Shown here: positions 1-12,441 of the stretch, one piece after another
How the letters are laid out: each line of letters opens with the position of its first letter
How positions within the stretch are numbered: position 1 is the first letter of the stretch
NCBI GenBank assembly: GCA_029718625.1
Contig: CM056376.1
Location: forward strand, 91,145,675 to 91,209,674
Reading direction: 5' to 3'
Source of the DNA: Synaphobranchus kaupii
Lineage: Eukaryota > Chordata > Actinopteri > Anguilliformes > Synaphobranchidae
Length of the DNA stretch: 64,000 nt
Notes under the pieces: generated by a model
What the model saw: only the letters and a program-made list of their open reading frames with translations
Databases searched by the model: none
Told to the model about the DNA's origin: nothing
Translations under genes and position numbers: made by a program

Positions 1-1346
1 TTTCCCAAGTGCAAGTTTTCTCTCTTTGAAATTGCCACTTCTGATTCACAATCCCACTATAATTTTTGTCAAAGGTCTGTGATTTTAGACCTTAAAGGGA
101 CAAATAATATTTTCTCTGGGAAATACTCAGACTATTTCAAAGATCGATACAGAGTGGTACTATTTCAGAAAGGCCTAATTCTGTTCTTACAATGTTCTGT
201 TTAACCAGTGTTAAACAGAACAGAACAATGTAGCGTGGAATAAGATTAACTTCAGTTAACTTCACGATTGTTTAATCGGTTGTAGTGAATAATGTTCAGT
301 GAATGGTCGATTGTCCTCTCAACAGGTGCACGAAACTGCCGGCTGTGCAAGTGGTCTCCATATTTTTTTTGCAAACATTGCAAACAGTATTTATGAATGT
401 TATGGGTTTTAAACCACGCATTGCCTTTTGCATGCACTGTATACAATACCCTCTCAAGCTTTGATGTTGCTCTAAGGTCTTTGGCATCTTTTCTTGAGTG
501 ATCATGATTCCCTGCTGGCCGTTGTGTGTGGAGTCTCACTGCTGTGTTGACATGTAGTCGGTCTTAATCTGGTCTGTAATGGGTTTCGAAGTGTCGCTGG
601 TGTCTCTGTCTCTGGCGATAGGGGATTTGCCCGCATCAGTCCTGTCTCAAAAATACATGTTTGTTTTCACTCTCACCTCTCACCTACCAAGGAGCGGGAC
701 CTCACACAGACAGACATGTGAACATATGCACGTACGCGCGCACGCACACAAACATGTTCTTACTTGCTCAGTCTTACACAAGCACATGCTACTCATACAG
801 ACACAAAAATGCATGTTCCCATGCAGACACCCTTTTCCCCTCCAGCCATACACGCTTATTCTGGTGGGCCTCTTGCTCCTTTGTGCTCCGTCAGTGCTCA
901 TGAGAGCTTCCATTCTGAGACATCTGTGAGACACGACCCACTTTTAGCAAATGCAACTGGAGATGTGTGTTTACTTTAAACAAACCCCACAAGCGTACAG
1001 CCACACAAACAGCAGAGATTAACGAGCGCCTTATAATGCACTGTTTATAATCACAGTTCAGGCAACATTGTGGGACTGAGGCTGGATCCTTAAATGCCTC
1101 TCTGATCTTTTGAATAATTTCAATAAAATGGATTTTTATTTTGGATTATTTATGGGAACTTCTGGAAATATACAGGATGTAGGATATTCTGAACTTGGTT
1201 TAAGGGCAAGTTCTTGGTGGTCTCAGGGTAATACTGATAAAGCCATGTACAGCTGTGAAAGGCAGACAATATGGCCTTAATGTCCAAGTAATGTGAGAAA
1301 CCGGCATAATACAAATTCCCAGAATCATAATCAATGTGTTTGAGGA

Positions 1347-1349
<3 letters not shown>

Positions 1350-1416
<67 letters not shown>

Positions 1417-1446
1417 ATGTATTTGTGTGTGTGTGTGTGTATGTGT
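1350..1446. repeat. (TG)n microsatellite
   Basis: About 65 bp of pure TG, an interruption (catgtattt), then a further short TG tract. Confidence 0.95.
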
Positions 1447-1639
1447 TTAAATCCCAGCTGTTTTAGTATGTTAAGCTTCCCGTCAGCAGCCAGTTAATTC
1501 TCACGGTTACTATATGTTTTTTGGTCACAGGGCCAACAGCTGGGTCATAATGTATACAGATATCTGCAGATCCACAGCGCTATTGTTCATGTGTTACGAC
1601 CAAGGCAAATTACCCAATTGTGCAATTTTTAAAAAATTA

Positions 1640-1745
1640 TTATTTTCCCATGGAAATAATACACTCACGGAGCCTGAGGAGCAACAGAGTCCAATGTAGG
1701 ATTTGAACTTGCAAACCCTCCTGTCAATTTAAGCCACATGTCTTC
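1640..1745 (-). repeat. tRNA-derived SINE fragment (tentative)
   Basis: Read on the minus strand it has a B-box-like GTTCAAATCC preceded by gcttaaattgacaggagggtttgcaa, as in tRNA-derived fish SINEs. No clear A box or tail is seen. Confidence 0.3.
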
Positions 1746-4687
1746 TGTCATACTGCCGTGTTTCATACAGTTCTGTCATTCCTGCGGACTCTGAGGCATT
1801 TCTCTCCCGCACTTTCCTGGGAATTTGGGGTTCAGCACAGGCGTTCTCTCTACAAGTCTCCCTGACATTGAGATGCATGTTGATGTGACATTGCGGATGG
1901 TAACACGCAAAATAAAACCATGTTTTTTAACATAGTCACACAGTCCTATCAGGTCCTACCCTCCGCAGCATTAAAGCTTCAGGTGCATGGTGTTTTCCCC
2001 ACAGCTACCTGAATCGCAATAGAAAAGAGACAAGTCCAGCTGTGGAACCTGAGCACAGCTAACACAGAATATTCTGTAACATTGTCACGCTAACCACATA
2101 AGGATGCCCTTTGGAACTGCATTGTTTCTATGTGTTTATAGATGTATAACTGTAATAAATAAATAAAAGGTTTTATATTAATAAAAACTATCCACAAACA
2201 GGTGGATATATTTATGGGAAAAATGGAAGAAGTTCATCTAAAAACAATGTTGTCTTGGATAAGTGGGGTCTGGTAATTAAACAAACAAGAAACAAATAAA
2301 TCAGGTTTGTAGTAAGATTAGTTTGTTTAAAGTCAACTTACTAGCAGCAAGTTCTGCACTGATAAACCAAAGAGAGAATTTAGGCTCGTTTTCCTTTTGC
2401 TGCATCAAAAACACATTTATTCTCTCACAAAATGGCATGGGTCTTCACCCTGGGAAATCATTCTGTGGTCCAAGAAATAGACACATGTCCTGGTCGATCG
2501 GTCACACAGTCAGAGCACAGGCCAAGTCTCCCCATGTTTTCGCCGGCTTCCCCCAGGGGTGCATTAATCCTCTTATGCATCAATATTCTGTATATCCCAC
2601 AGTCCCCCTCCATGGAGTGCACAGAATATCCCCTATTCACTGAATATACTGTCAAAACCCCATCATTCCCTTCTGGCAACTCACAATGTCATTTTCATTG
2701 ATAATTATTTCCATTTATGTCCTTTTGTTGTTGTTTTTTCAATCAGAATCCTTCAATTTTCACATTCTGTGATTGATTTACAATCAGAGAATCCTTTTAA
2801 CAGTCTGTGATTGTTTTACAGAATGTATTTTCCATAATAGTCCACGATTCCCCACTGATTCTGATTCCATCGATTATTCACAATCCTTCTCCGCTGACAG
2901 TCTGTGGGATTTGGAGTTTATCTAAACTCCCTTTCTGTAGAGCAGTGAAGACAGGTAGGACCTGACCTCGTGGAGGGTTATGGTAATTATAGAGTCTTTT
3001 GGAGTTTCAGAGTATTTGAAAAAGGTCATCTTTCCATTTCAGGAGCATGCTCATTTTTCTTGTTCGTTTTCTCATGTATTTCGGCATGACTGGGCTGTTT
3101 CTGTGTAGCACTGTATATCTACACTGTGTGGAAGATGAAAACTTGAATCTGTGGATTGTACAAAGAGTCACTGTTGCAAAGGGTCACGCTGTTTTTATGT
3201 GACCCCTACACCCTATACACTAATGAGCATGGGTGTTTGTCATAAGCACTGTGTTTCTGTGTGATGCCTCTGCACTCTTACCATAGTGTATCGTCTACAT
3301 TACGGTAAACTAATCTGTCTTTTGTCTAATCCGTTGGTGTTGCACCTGGAAGTTCACATCTCTTTTCTCCACCCATTAATTCAAAATCTGATGGAATTAA
3401 CTAGAATCCAAAAACCTGACAAACTCTCAACCTTGTGGATGGAGTGAAACACAGCGCCATCCCTGCAAAAATAAACACAATTAAACAGGAAGTCGGTTGT
3501 TCCTGTTTGTTGTGATGCTCCACGTTTGCAGGGGATAATTATTATTATTATTAATTAAGCATTAACCTAAGCCTTAAAAGTCCAAAAGTGGTGTTAAATG
3601 TTTGAGTACTGGAACGCTTTTCTCTCCTGCAAGTTGTGTAATCTCAAAATTATGAAGAAACTGGTGACTGCAAAATGATTCATATTTCATAAGCCCTTGT
3701 TGAACGGAGCTTTTGTTTATGGGACAACATGCTCATTTTTAAAACTGAATTTATATAACCGTGCATTTTGAACCCATTTATGGAACTAAAAGGTGTTTTA
3801 GGTAAACCCATTATTTTTACGTGTTTATTTTCTACTGAGCCAGCAAGAGAGGGTCTCTTTAAGCAAATGTTCATGTGTTGGAGATTTTTTTTATCCACTA
3901 CACCTTATGACTACCATAACTGTAAACACAGCACCATAAGAGAAAGTAGCATCTCAGTCCAGTAGCATCTCAGTTCCAACTGTACTTTATTTTGCTTAAT
4001 TCCACCCACACTTAGCTGGGGATTTCAATATAGCTTTGGGAAAGTGGTGTAATGGTTATTGTTATTAGTGATTGCGCGCTAATAGCTAATTAAGTGAAAA
4101 GGCTGCTGGAGCGTTTCCTCTGTTCAACTGTTAGCTTGTTCATTTCGGTCTCATTATTTAGGCGTTGCTCCCGGAGAGGAAGAGCATTATGGGTAGGCTG
4201 GCAATGGGCGGAACATGAGACAATTGAGATGTATTATCTGAGCTGAACGAAGTTGCCGCATGATCAGCTCCCTGGTTGCATGGAGAAAATAACATGCGCA
4301 CACCTACACAAAATTAATTTCATGAAGAAATAGAAAAAGTATTCTCATCATTTCCAACAACTCAATGTTTAAACGTGAAAAAATATCTGGATCACATGCA
4401 CACTTGTAACACAACATATGTGGCAGGTTTGCAGATTGGAAAATGCTTCTGTGATCACTGAAATTTCACCATTTATACCAGCACCTCTGAATGTACATAG
4501 ATGACCAAGGACAGGTAAAGCGTCCCTTGGTTGCCATAAAATGCTGATGTAAAATGATCATTGAAATGATGAAATGGGTGTGCAATGGTGTTAGAGTGAT
4601 CCATATGTTCCTCTTTTTTGTTTCTTTTTTTTGTCATAGTGGCCAAATTGTCTCCTATCTAGAAAACATGTCCAGTTTGCATGTGGC

Positions 4688-5188
4688 TACCCAGACAGCA
4701 CACATACGTACATAGGGATGATGTAGGCGCCCTGCCACACTCCGTCTGTGGGAGAGAGTCGCGACGTCGTGTGGAGGCAGTTGGCCCATTGGGAAGATGT
4801 CGCAGCTACGTTGCTTACTGCTGCTCTGTTATAGAATCAGATTTGTGTCAGAAGTATCAAAGAAAACATTGTTTCAAGTAGCAAACAAAACAGGCACAGA
4901 AAATTTACATGCAATATTTTTCCTTTTTGTTCCAAACTCAAAAGTCCTCTTGAAATAAATGTATTTCTTTGCTATATTTATTTCTTTGCTCTCAATCAGA
5001 AATGTTTTGTGTGATAATTTTCATACAAATCTGTGTCAAAATTATCTTTGATATTTGATTTTTGACACAAATCTGATTCCGTGGTAAACGCCGTAGCTGC
5101 GACTTCAAAATGGTCAAACTACTATGCTGTGCCACGCTATGTTGCGACGTCGTCCCTATGTATGTGTGCTGTCTAGGTGTCTGGGTAG
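4688..5188. mobile_element. MITE-like element with terminal inverted repeats
   Basis: The left end ctacccagacagcacacata is mirrored by the right end (tatgtgtgctgtctaggtgtctgggtag). The similarity extends inward through agggatgatg / cgtcgtccct, cgcgacgtcg / gttgcgacgtcg and cgcagctacg / cgtagctgcg, so the arms pair loosely over about 120 bp. There is no coding sequence. The superfamily is not assigned. Confidence 0.6.
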
Positions 5189-5286
5189 TTGTTGTTGAAA
5201 TATGTTGCCCAGTGGATATTATCCAGCCCCAAGTCTATATGTGATATTCTCTGAAAATGTAGCCAGTAGCTGCTGGCATTCCATAT

Positions 5287-5309
5287 GGGAGAGAGCGAGA
5301 GAGTGAGAG

Positions 5310-5347
<38 letters not shown>
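5287..5347. repeat. (GA)n microsatellite
   Basis: Runs of GAGA with a few interruptions, ending in about 34 bp of pure GA. Confidence 0.95.
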
Positions 5348-5349
<2 letters not shown>

Positions 5350-7469
5350 GAAACTAAGTGGTTGCTGATTTCTCATTCCTTCACAGTCTAATTAAAGTTT
5401 AGCAGGCAGGGTGAAATCAATTCAGTTAGAGCAGAGACATAGTTTCAGATTTACCCCAGATTTGTGTCTTTCAGCATGAGGCTCTAGCAGAAGCTGTATT
5501 GTAGCCTATATATCAGGGTTGTGGTTGTATGAGAACGCGACAGTGCAGGTTAAACACAAACCCTGACCGCTGTGATCTGTCGCTTACTCAAGTTGTAGCC
5601 GAACATGTAAGCACAAGTGTAAACAGGCCCTACAGACTGATAGGTGTGCCTAGCATAACTGGACCTATCGTGCTATACTAGTTTGTCCTCCTAAGACCCA
5701 GCAGTTCATATTTGTCCCCTGTAGGGGACATGAGTCTGTGGTCTTAATCCCAAGAACCATATATTCTGCTAATTACACTACAAATGACATTCAGTAAAAA
5801 TTTAATTAATAATATTTTTGTAAATATTTTTTCACTGTAACATGTTTTTGTCATCTAAGACACTTTTTTGTTTTGTATTATGTCAGGAAAAACAACACTT
5901 TTTTCTGCCGGGTCAGGTGCATGGTGTCTGGATGGAGGATATTCAAACTCAAATGCAATAATGCAATCATTCTTATAAAGTGTCTTTCTGCACACTATAA
6001 TTAAAACGTTCTCAATAATATATTTCTAACATATGCAGACATTTAATATCTTTCTGTGGATTATTTAGAGTCAGTATTGGAAAGAAGGAGTGGTTGTGTT
6101 TGTCAGTCACCATACAAAATTAAATTGCATGCACATTCCAAACTATGCTGTATAGACACAGGACCAAAAACACTCATGAACAAAAGGTATGAAGGCCGCA
6201 CACACTACTATAAATAGATACATAATTAGAGAGGAAGGTGTTACATGACTTCTGACCCTGTTCTGTTGATGCAAGCCTACCCCTCTGATACTGCCTCATC
6301 AACCCACAATAGACTGGCTGCCCGATATTCTGTCAAATTGAAGGAGGTTATATTTGTGCAAACAGGCAACATTCTCATCCGGATGTTCAGAAGTACACTG
6401 CTTTGGTTACCAGGCCATACAGAGCCACCACATAAACGGTGGATAAAATTAAGCCTTGCCACTGCTCAGTAAGCTCCTTATTCTTATACTTCACACGAGC
6501 CTGTGCCCTGTGCCTTAATTGCTGCTCACCTCTTTCTGCCTTTGTCTATTCGTCCGCTGCTGTCTTGCTCCATCTTTGTTGTTTTGGTGTTACCGGGAAC
6601 AGCTGGCCGAAAACCCATAAGCTCAGGATTCTGCTGAAGATTTTCTCGCTTCCCAGAAGATTAATTGCGGCTCATTGGTGCTCGCAGGAGTGATTATTGT
6701 AGCTCGTAAGCACCTGGCACACTACTAGCTCCTCGCCTCAAAGCTACTGCAAGATTTCAGCATGGGTGTACCAAGTCTTAACAAATTGGTAATAGTTATC
6801 ATCAGAGCTAAACTGTGATTAAAATCATGCACAGTTCTTCCAGCTTAACTCACCAACTATTAATAACAAAAAACTGAGTTTTTCATTGAGAAAGCCACAA
6901 AACACAGGAAATTCAAATGAGTACCACCAAGCCAAACTTCAGCTCTCTACATTATCAGGAATTTCTGGTACTGTTTTTTTTTTTAAATATCTGACTGCTA
7001 TACAGTTCTGTAGCTATGTTGGTCTACTGTATTTAAAGCAACATGTACTCATCACTGGGCAGATTAGTTCAAACCTTCTTTCAAAGAGTTACCGCATCCA
7101 CCTAATGACGCAGTATATTGCAATAAAGAGAGCGGAGCAAGTCAGGTAAAAGGATGCAGGACTCAATGATGCATGGAGGTCCCAGCTGAACAGCATAAAC
7201 CAAAACCTCAATACAGAGAGGCAAAGACTCACAGCCTTTATTTACAGAGATCATACGCCTTTATTTACAAAGATCAGTCTAGGCTAAACCATAGACTATT
7301 TTAAATTAGTTGTAAGGTAAAAACTATGATTTGGGAGGAAATGGGCTTTGTATGGTAACCAGCACAAGGGTGATCTTCCGGTTTACACATAATATTTGTC
7401 TTGTGGTGGAGGAGGTGGCAGCATCAGGACATTACAAAGACATTGTGGCAACATTGTGAGAACTGTTCA
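5348..7469. other. Non-coding, nothing recognised
   Basis: AT-rich sequence without a supported exon, RNA gene or clear mobile element. Confidence 0.5.
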
Positions 7470-7585
7470 TATCATCAAATCAAAATCAAATCAATATTTA
7501 TTTATATAGCACATTTCACAACTAGTTGTCACAATGCACTTCACAGAAAAACCCAGCCTAAACAGCATGAAATAGCAGTAAGTAC
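7470..7585. repeat. Dispersed teleost repeat fragment
   Basis: The stretch tcaatatttatttatatagcacatttcacaa ... cacaatgcacttcacagaaaaaccc...cctaaacagca resembles a repeat frequent in fish genomes. Recognised from memory only. Confidence 0.4.
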
Positions 7586-7689
7586 TTAATCCAAATTACC
7601 CCCTCCCCTTCAATTTGGGTGCAATTACATATAGTAAGGTCTCTTTAAATCAGTTGGACAGCTTCCAGACTACTTTGTAGTTTGATAAT

Positions 7690-8040
7690 GGAACGAATGG
7701 TTACGACGGTAACCATGTTCTATGAGTTCCGAATGACCATTGGGGTTGTCAACCACGGATGGACCTTCCAGGTGTCCGATGCATCAAGACTCTTATATCA
7801 AAATTTGTCATGGACATGACTCCCACGTAGTGACGTCATTCCTCCCTATAAAGAAAATGCGGAAATCCTCAGACCTTTTTCTCGCCCTTAAAGGGTCCAG
7901 AGTGACTATCATAGAGCATATGATATATGATATGTATATATAACATATATACATATGATATCCGGAACTCATAGAACATGGTTACCGTCATAACCGTTTG
8001 TTCTATTTCGTTCCTCCGACCATTAGGGTCGTCAACCATG
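7690..8040. repeat. Complex inverted repeat at the DIRS left end
   Basis: The sequence ggttacgacggtaaccatgttctatgagttcc (7696-7727) returns inverted at about 7963-7995, and the motif tagggtcgtcaaccatgg follows a second time at 8024-8041. The left end is therefore a palindrome of about 300 bp next to another copy of the terminal motif. Confidence 0.7.
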
Positions 8041-8149
8041 GATGACTAATAGCCACAATGTCATGGATCGTCATACCTTTAAGTGGATGCCAAGGCTGCC
8101 GGCAGGATGGTTGCACCGACCGTTGAACCCGGCGCCACGTTGATGTGAT

Positions 8150-9076
8150 AGAATTTGGAGAATGTGCAGGGGGACACCCATGTCGCCGCATCACAAATCT
8201 CTTTAAGCGGTATGCCTTCCAGCACTGCTCATGAAGTAGCCATACTTCTTGTAGACCTACCCTGGATATTCATAGGCAAGGGCTTAGCATTAGCCTCATA
8301 AGCTGTGGCCCTGTACGTCTGATGAAAGCGGTAGCTTCAACGTAATGTCGCAGCGTACGCACTGGACATACTAGGTGGGTGTCCCCCAGGTCCTTTCCTG
8401 GTGGGGGGCGAAGTGCAGCAAGCTTGATTGGCTGGTTAATGTGAAATGCCGAAACGACTTTTGGGCAAAAAAGATGGATTGGGCCGCATGGTGACCGCAT
8501 CAGCTGGCCTCCAACTCAGACACTCTGCGCTGATGGAGAGAGCTCACCAATGCGCTTAGCTGATGCCATTGCTAGCAGGAATGCCGTCTTAAAGGAAAGC
8601 CATTAATGGCTGGTCATTTCGAGCGGATCATAGGGCTGACCCGTGAGCGCTTGCAACACCAAGGGGAGATACCAGGAGGGAGCCATCAGGGACCTCGCAG
8701 GTCTCAGCCGCCGGGCACCCTTCAGGAACCGGCTGACAAGGTAATGGTTCCCTGCAGGCTTGTTATGTAACCAGACATGCCTGCTGGATATGGCGCCAGC
8801 ATAGGCCTTCAGTGTGCTGGCTGCCTTGCCGTGGTCCAGTAAGGACTTGCAAAAAAAATCCAGTAATACAGGAGCTGGAAAATGTACGGGGTCCGCGCCT
8901 TCCTGTGAGCACCATGTGCAGAACAATTGCCACATATATCCATAGGCCTTCCTCGTAGAGGGGGCTCTGGAGTTAAGTAACATTCGTAGGACGGGGGAAC
9001 CACACCCAGTTATCAAAGGGTTGGGCCCCTCAGTGGCCATACCCAGAGCTTCATCTTGTTTGGTCGAGGGTGCCAA
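8150..9076 (-). pseudogene. DIRS tyrosine recombinase, broken
   Basis: The piece at 8603-9076 has the core-binding pattern STRKAYGYMWQLFCTWC, SRFLKGARRLRP and LPLVLQALTGQPYDPLE. A downstream piece (8270-8500) has PKVVSAFHINQPIKLAALRP and CPVRTLRHYVEATAFIRR. Both resemble DIRS recombinases. A frameshift lies near 8590 and stops follow, so no complete enzyme is encoded. Confidence 0.75.
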
Positions 9077-9809
9077 ACAAAGCCGCTCTGTTGCGACAGC
9101 AGATCCTCCTGGAACGGGATTTCCCAGGGCGGATCGTAAACAAGGCTAAGGATCGTTGGAAACAGGTCTGTCTGAGCATGACCGAACCGTCGCCCTATCT
9201 CCTCCACCACTTCGGGGTGGAGACGACATTCGCCGGGACTAATCTCCTGGTGAGATAGAACATTTGCTGTACCGTTCCGAATATCTGGTAGGTGTACGGC
9301 ACAAAGTGAGGCAAGCCTGGGAAGTGCCCATCTTAAAAGACACTGGGTCACTTTCAAGGACTGGCGGGACCTTACTCCACCTTGATGATTTATGTGGTAC
9401 ACTGTTGAGAAGTTGTCTGACCTCACAACCACATGCTTGCCCCGTAGCATGGGCGCAAGAAGTGCCTTAGTGCTAGAAACAGCAGGAGTAGCCGACAAAA
9501 TCGATGTGTCACCCTGATTTGAGTGTGACGGTCCCATTTGGGGTGCAGCGACATGGCATTCAACCATAGTTGAAGTGGCCTGGCTGTCAGGAGTCCGAGA
9601 GGCACGACTGCTGAGATGGCCGTGATTGGGCCCATAGCCTCTGAAAAACCATCATTTCTTGGACCCGGTTCACTCGGAACTGACTCACCGCGTCGAGCAC
9701 AGTAGCCATACGACGGGGCATCACATAGTTCACGTTGATGCCCAGCCTGGCAATATGTTCCAGTGTCTAGGCAGTGTGTGTGCGTGTCATGCTGTATGAC
9801 TCGGCACAT
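9013..9809 (-). pseudogene. DIRS reverse transcriptase C-terminus and RNase H, broken
   Basis: At 9013-9567 the minus strand encodes KHVVVRSDNFSTVYHINHQG, GVRSRQ, WALPRLASLCAVHLPDIRNG and GECRLHPEVVEEIGRRFGHA, the RNase H block of DIRS polyproteins. The upstream part to 9809 is recognisable only in shifting frames and is adjacent to the LINE insertion. Confidence 0.75.
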
Positions 9810-9810
9810 A

Positions 9811-11697
9811 TTTTTTATTTATTTTATTTAACCTTTATTTAACCAGGAGTGGAATCTCATTGAGATTAAAAATCTCTTTTTCAAGAGATTCCTGGCTAAG
9901 ACAGGCAGCAGCACAATTACACGGTTGCAGACATAAAACAAACATATAACAATTAAAAATGAAAACAAAGAACAAATTACAGAATCATAAGATATCAAAA
10001 AAGAATCATCAACATTCAAAACATCTACAGACAGATGTGTTTGCTTCCATGTCATTTAAAAACACTTTAAATGCATCCAGTGAGACCAGCTCCCGAAGAT
10101 TCAGGTAATTTTGCAACTGATTCCAAGCAGAGGGAGCAGCATACCTAACCGCCCTTTTTCCCAGTTCAGTACGAACTTTAGGGACAGTTAGTAGGAATAA
10201 GTCCTGGGAGCGAAGACAATAACTTCCCATACTTTTTTGGAGGATGTCGATCTGTAGGTAAGATGGAAGCAGACCAAGAATAGGCTTATAAATAAGGATA
10301 TACCAATGGTTAAGTCTGCGGGTGGAAAAGGCAGACTTTCCAACCTGAGCATATAAAGAGCAATGGTGAGTAAGGGCTTGTAATAATTTGTAATAAATCC
10401 CAGTGCTCCATGGTAGACAGTATCAAGCGTGTGTAGGCATTGCGAAGATGCATGCATGTATATAACATCGCTATAATCCAGCACTGACATAAAGGTGGCA
10501 GCAACAAGTCTCCTTTTGGCCTCGAAGGAAAAGCAAGACTTGTTTCTAAAATAAAAACCCAGTTTTTTTTACCAGTTGCTGAATGTGAGGCTTAAATGAG
10601 AGAGAATCATCAATTACAATAGATACAGACTCAGAGCCCTGAAAAGTAGTGATAGATGGGAGGTTCAGTGGCTTGGATTTTGCATTTGAAAACAAGTTTT
10701 GTTTTGTCTGCAAAACAAGTTTCAGATCACACGGGGTACATTGTACAGTATTAAAAGCAAGTTGTAGCTGACAGAGAGCCTGATTTGGTGTAGACGCAGA
10801 GCAATATATCACAGTATCATCGGCATAAAAGTGGAAATTTGCATTGGAAACATTTTGATCAAGACTGTTGATGTATATAATGAATAGTAGTGGTCCCAGG
10901 ACCGATCCCTGTGGCACGCCCTTGGATAGTGACACCTTCTGCCTGCACGCACTGAGATCTGCCTGATAGATAATTTTCAACCCACAGGCAGTTTGTTCTG
11001 ACAATCCTACACTGATAAGTCTTTTCATCAGTATTGCATTGTCCACAGTATCATTGATAAATCAATAAAAAGGGCTGCACAATGTTGTTGTTGTCTAAAG
11101 ATTCAATAAAATAATTTATTACTTTTAAGGCCGCTGTCGCGGTACTGTGTTTTTTCCTAAAACCCGATTGAAAATCAGATAAAATATTGTTAGTAGATAA
11201 GAACTCCTTCATTTATTCACTCACAATGAATTCCAGAACCTTAACCAGGACAGGAAATGTAGAGATGGGCCTATAGTTGTTTAGGACAGTAGGGTCACCC
11301 CCTTTCAACAGAGGAAGAACAAAAGCAGATTTCCATATATGGGGAATTTAATTTGTGTCCAGGGAGAGATTAAAAAGATACGTCAAAGGTGGCGCGATAA
11401 AATCAGCTGCTAGCTTTAAAAAGTAAGGCTCCAGGTTATCAGGACCTGCCGATTTTCTAGTGTCTAAAAGTTTGAGGGCTTTACGCACCTCTGAAACTGT
11501 AATCGGATTAAAACTAAAGGCTTGACCCACCGTAACATGACCGTCAGAAAAAACAGCAGGGGAATTTCCAAGAGCAATGTTGAGAGAGTTGAACAAGCAA
11601 CCAGAGGCAATGAAGTACTCATTAAAACACCCAAGCATTTCGGCCTTATCAGAGATTTTATGTCAGTCCTTAACAATGTATGGGGGAAGCTCTATGA
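9811..11697 (-). mobile_element. 5'-truncated L2/CR1-like LINE inserted in the DIRS element
   Basis: On the minus strand the reverse transcriptase reads ...[13 protein letters not shown] and [11 protein letters not shown] (about 10810-10845), preceded by PITVSEVRKALKLLDTRKSA and followed by [10 protein letters not shown] and RTELGKRAVRYAAPSAWNQL. The 3' end is A-rich with AATAAA repeats (9811-9840, seen as ttttttatttatttta on +). The endonuclease domain is missing, and frameshifts and stops break the frame. The jockey/L2/CR1 assignment is from memory of fish LINEs. Confidence 0.78.
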
Positions 11698-11702
11698 CAA
11701 TT

Positions 11703-12281
11703 TTATATCAGCCAAACGTCTAGGTATGGCATGATTCTCAGCTCCCTCAGCCAGAGCGGCGATAGGACCGCACTCATGCAGCGAGTAAATACATGGGGGG
11801 CCAGAGACAGACCAAATGGGAGGACATTGAATTTGTATGCCCGACTTTGGTGTGCAAAGCGTAGGAAACGACGATGCTCCACACAGATAGGGATCTGGAA
11901 GCATGCGTCCTTCAATCCACAGCCGTGAACCAATCCCCTGGTCTCACAGTGTGTACAACGTCCGATATACGGAGCATCTGGAAAGTGTATCGTTTTAGAT
12001 ACATATTCAGGTCTCTCACATCCAGAACCGGTCTGAGGAGACCATCCTTTTGGAATCGAGCTGGGGAGCCGTTTCTGCCTTCGCTCTGTCTTCCAGCATT
12101 TCAGTGAGTTGTTGCACTGCAGCGCGTAGCTGTGTGACTTCTGCGGATAGGTTACTACCCCTGCCAACCTTGCCCTTTTTTCATGAAGGGCCCTCGGTGG
12201 CGAAAATACCCTTACATTTGGGGGCAACCTCTGCCGTGGATGGCGTTCTGCTCGAGGGGGGCATGTGGGACATGAACGCAT
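11703..12281 (-). pseudogene. DIRS reverse transcriptase core, broken
   Basis: The residues LKDACFQIPICVEHRRFLRF, YKFNVLPFGLSLAPHVFTRC and MPYLDVWLI match the DIRS RT palm. The catalytic YLDD motif is YLDV here, so one active-site aspartate is lost. The frame stops where the LINE begins. Upstream residues look like a fusion of gag remnant to RT after a deletion. Confidence 0.75.
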
Positions 12282-12441
12282 CCAATCGGGCTTGCTTGTT
12301 CTCCAGCTACATACCCATACAGCATTGGCAGGGGTCTAAGAACGCCTCCTGCAGGTGCCCTAGGCCAAGGTGCAGGCAGCACCGGGTGTGTCCATCAGCT
12401 ATATCCATGGCTCCCCCACATTCTGTGCACAAGGCGCTCAT
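12282..12441 (-). pseudogene. DIRS gag N-terminal remnant
   Basis: From an ATG at about 12441 on the minus strand the sequence reads MSALCTECGGAMDIADGHTR followed by CCLHLGLGHLQEA, a Cys/His-rich start I associate with DIRS gag proteins of fish. An in-frame stop follows after about 45 residues. Confidence 0.5.

Larger units (their letters stand above)
1..4687. other. Non-coding; upstream flank or intron 1 of ptprz1
   Basis: I find no exon here. It is mostly AT-rich unique-looking DNA with a (TG)n tract at 1350-1446 and a possible SINE fragment near 1640-1745. A short hairpin (tgttctgtttaac / gttaaacagaaca) lies at 192-226. Exon 1 of ptprz1 (short signal peptide) could hide here but was not recognised. 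Confidence 0.5.

Noticed and set aside
252..539. Minus-strand frames with CxxC pairs resembling the Cys-rich tail of piggyBac transposases
   Set aside because: Spacing between the cysteine pairs does not fit and nothing else of a transposase is nearby.
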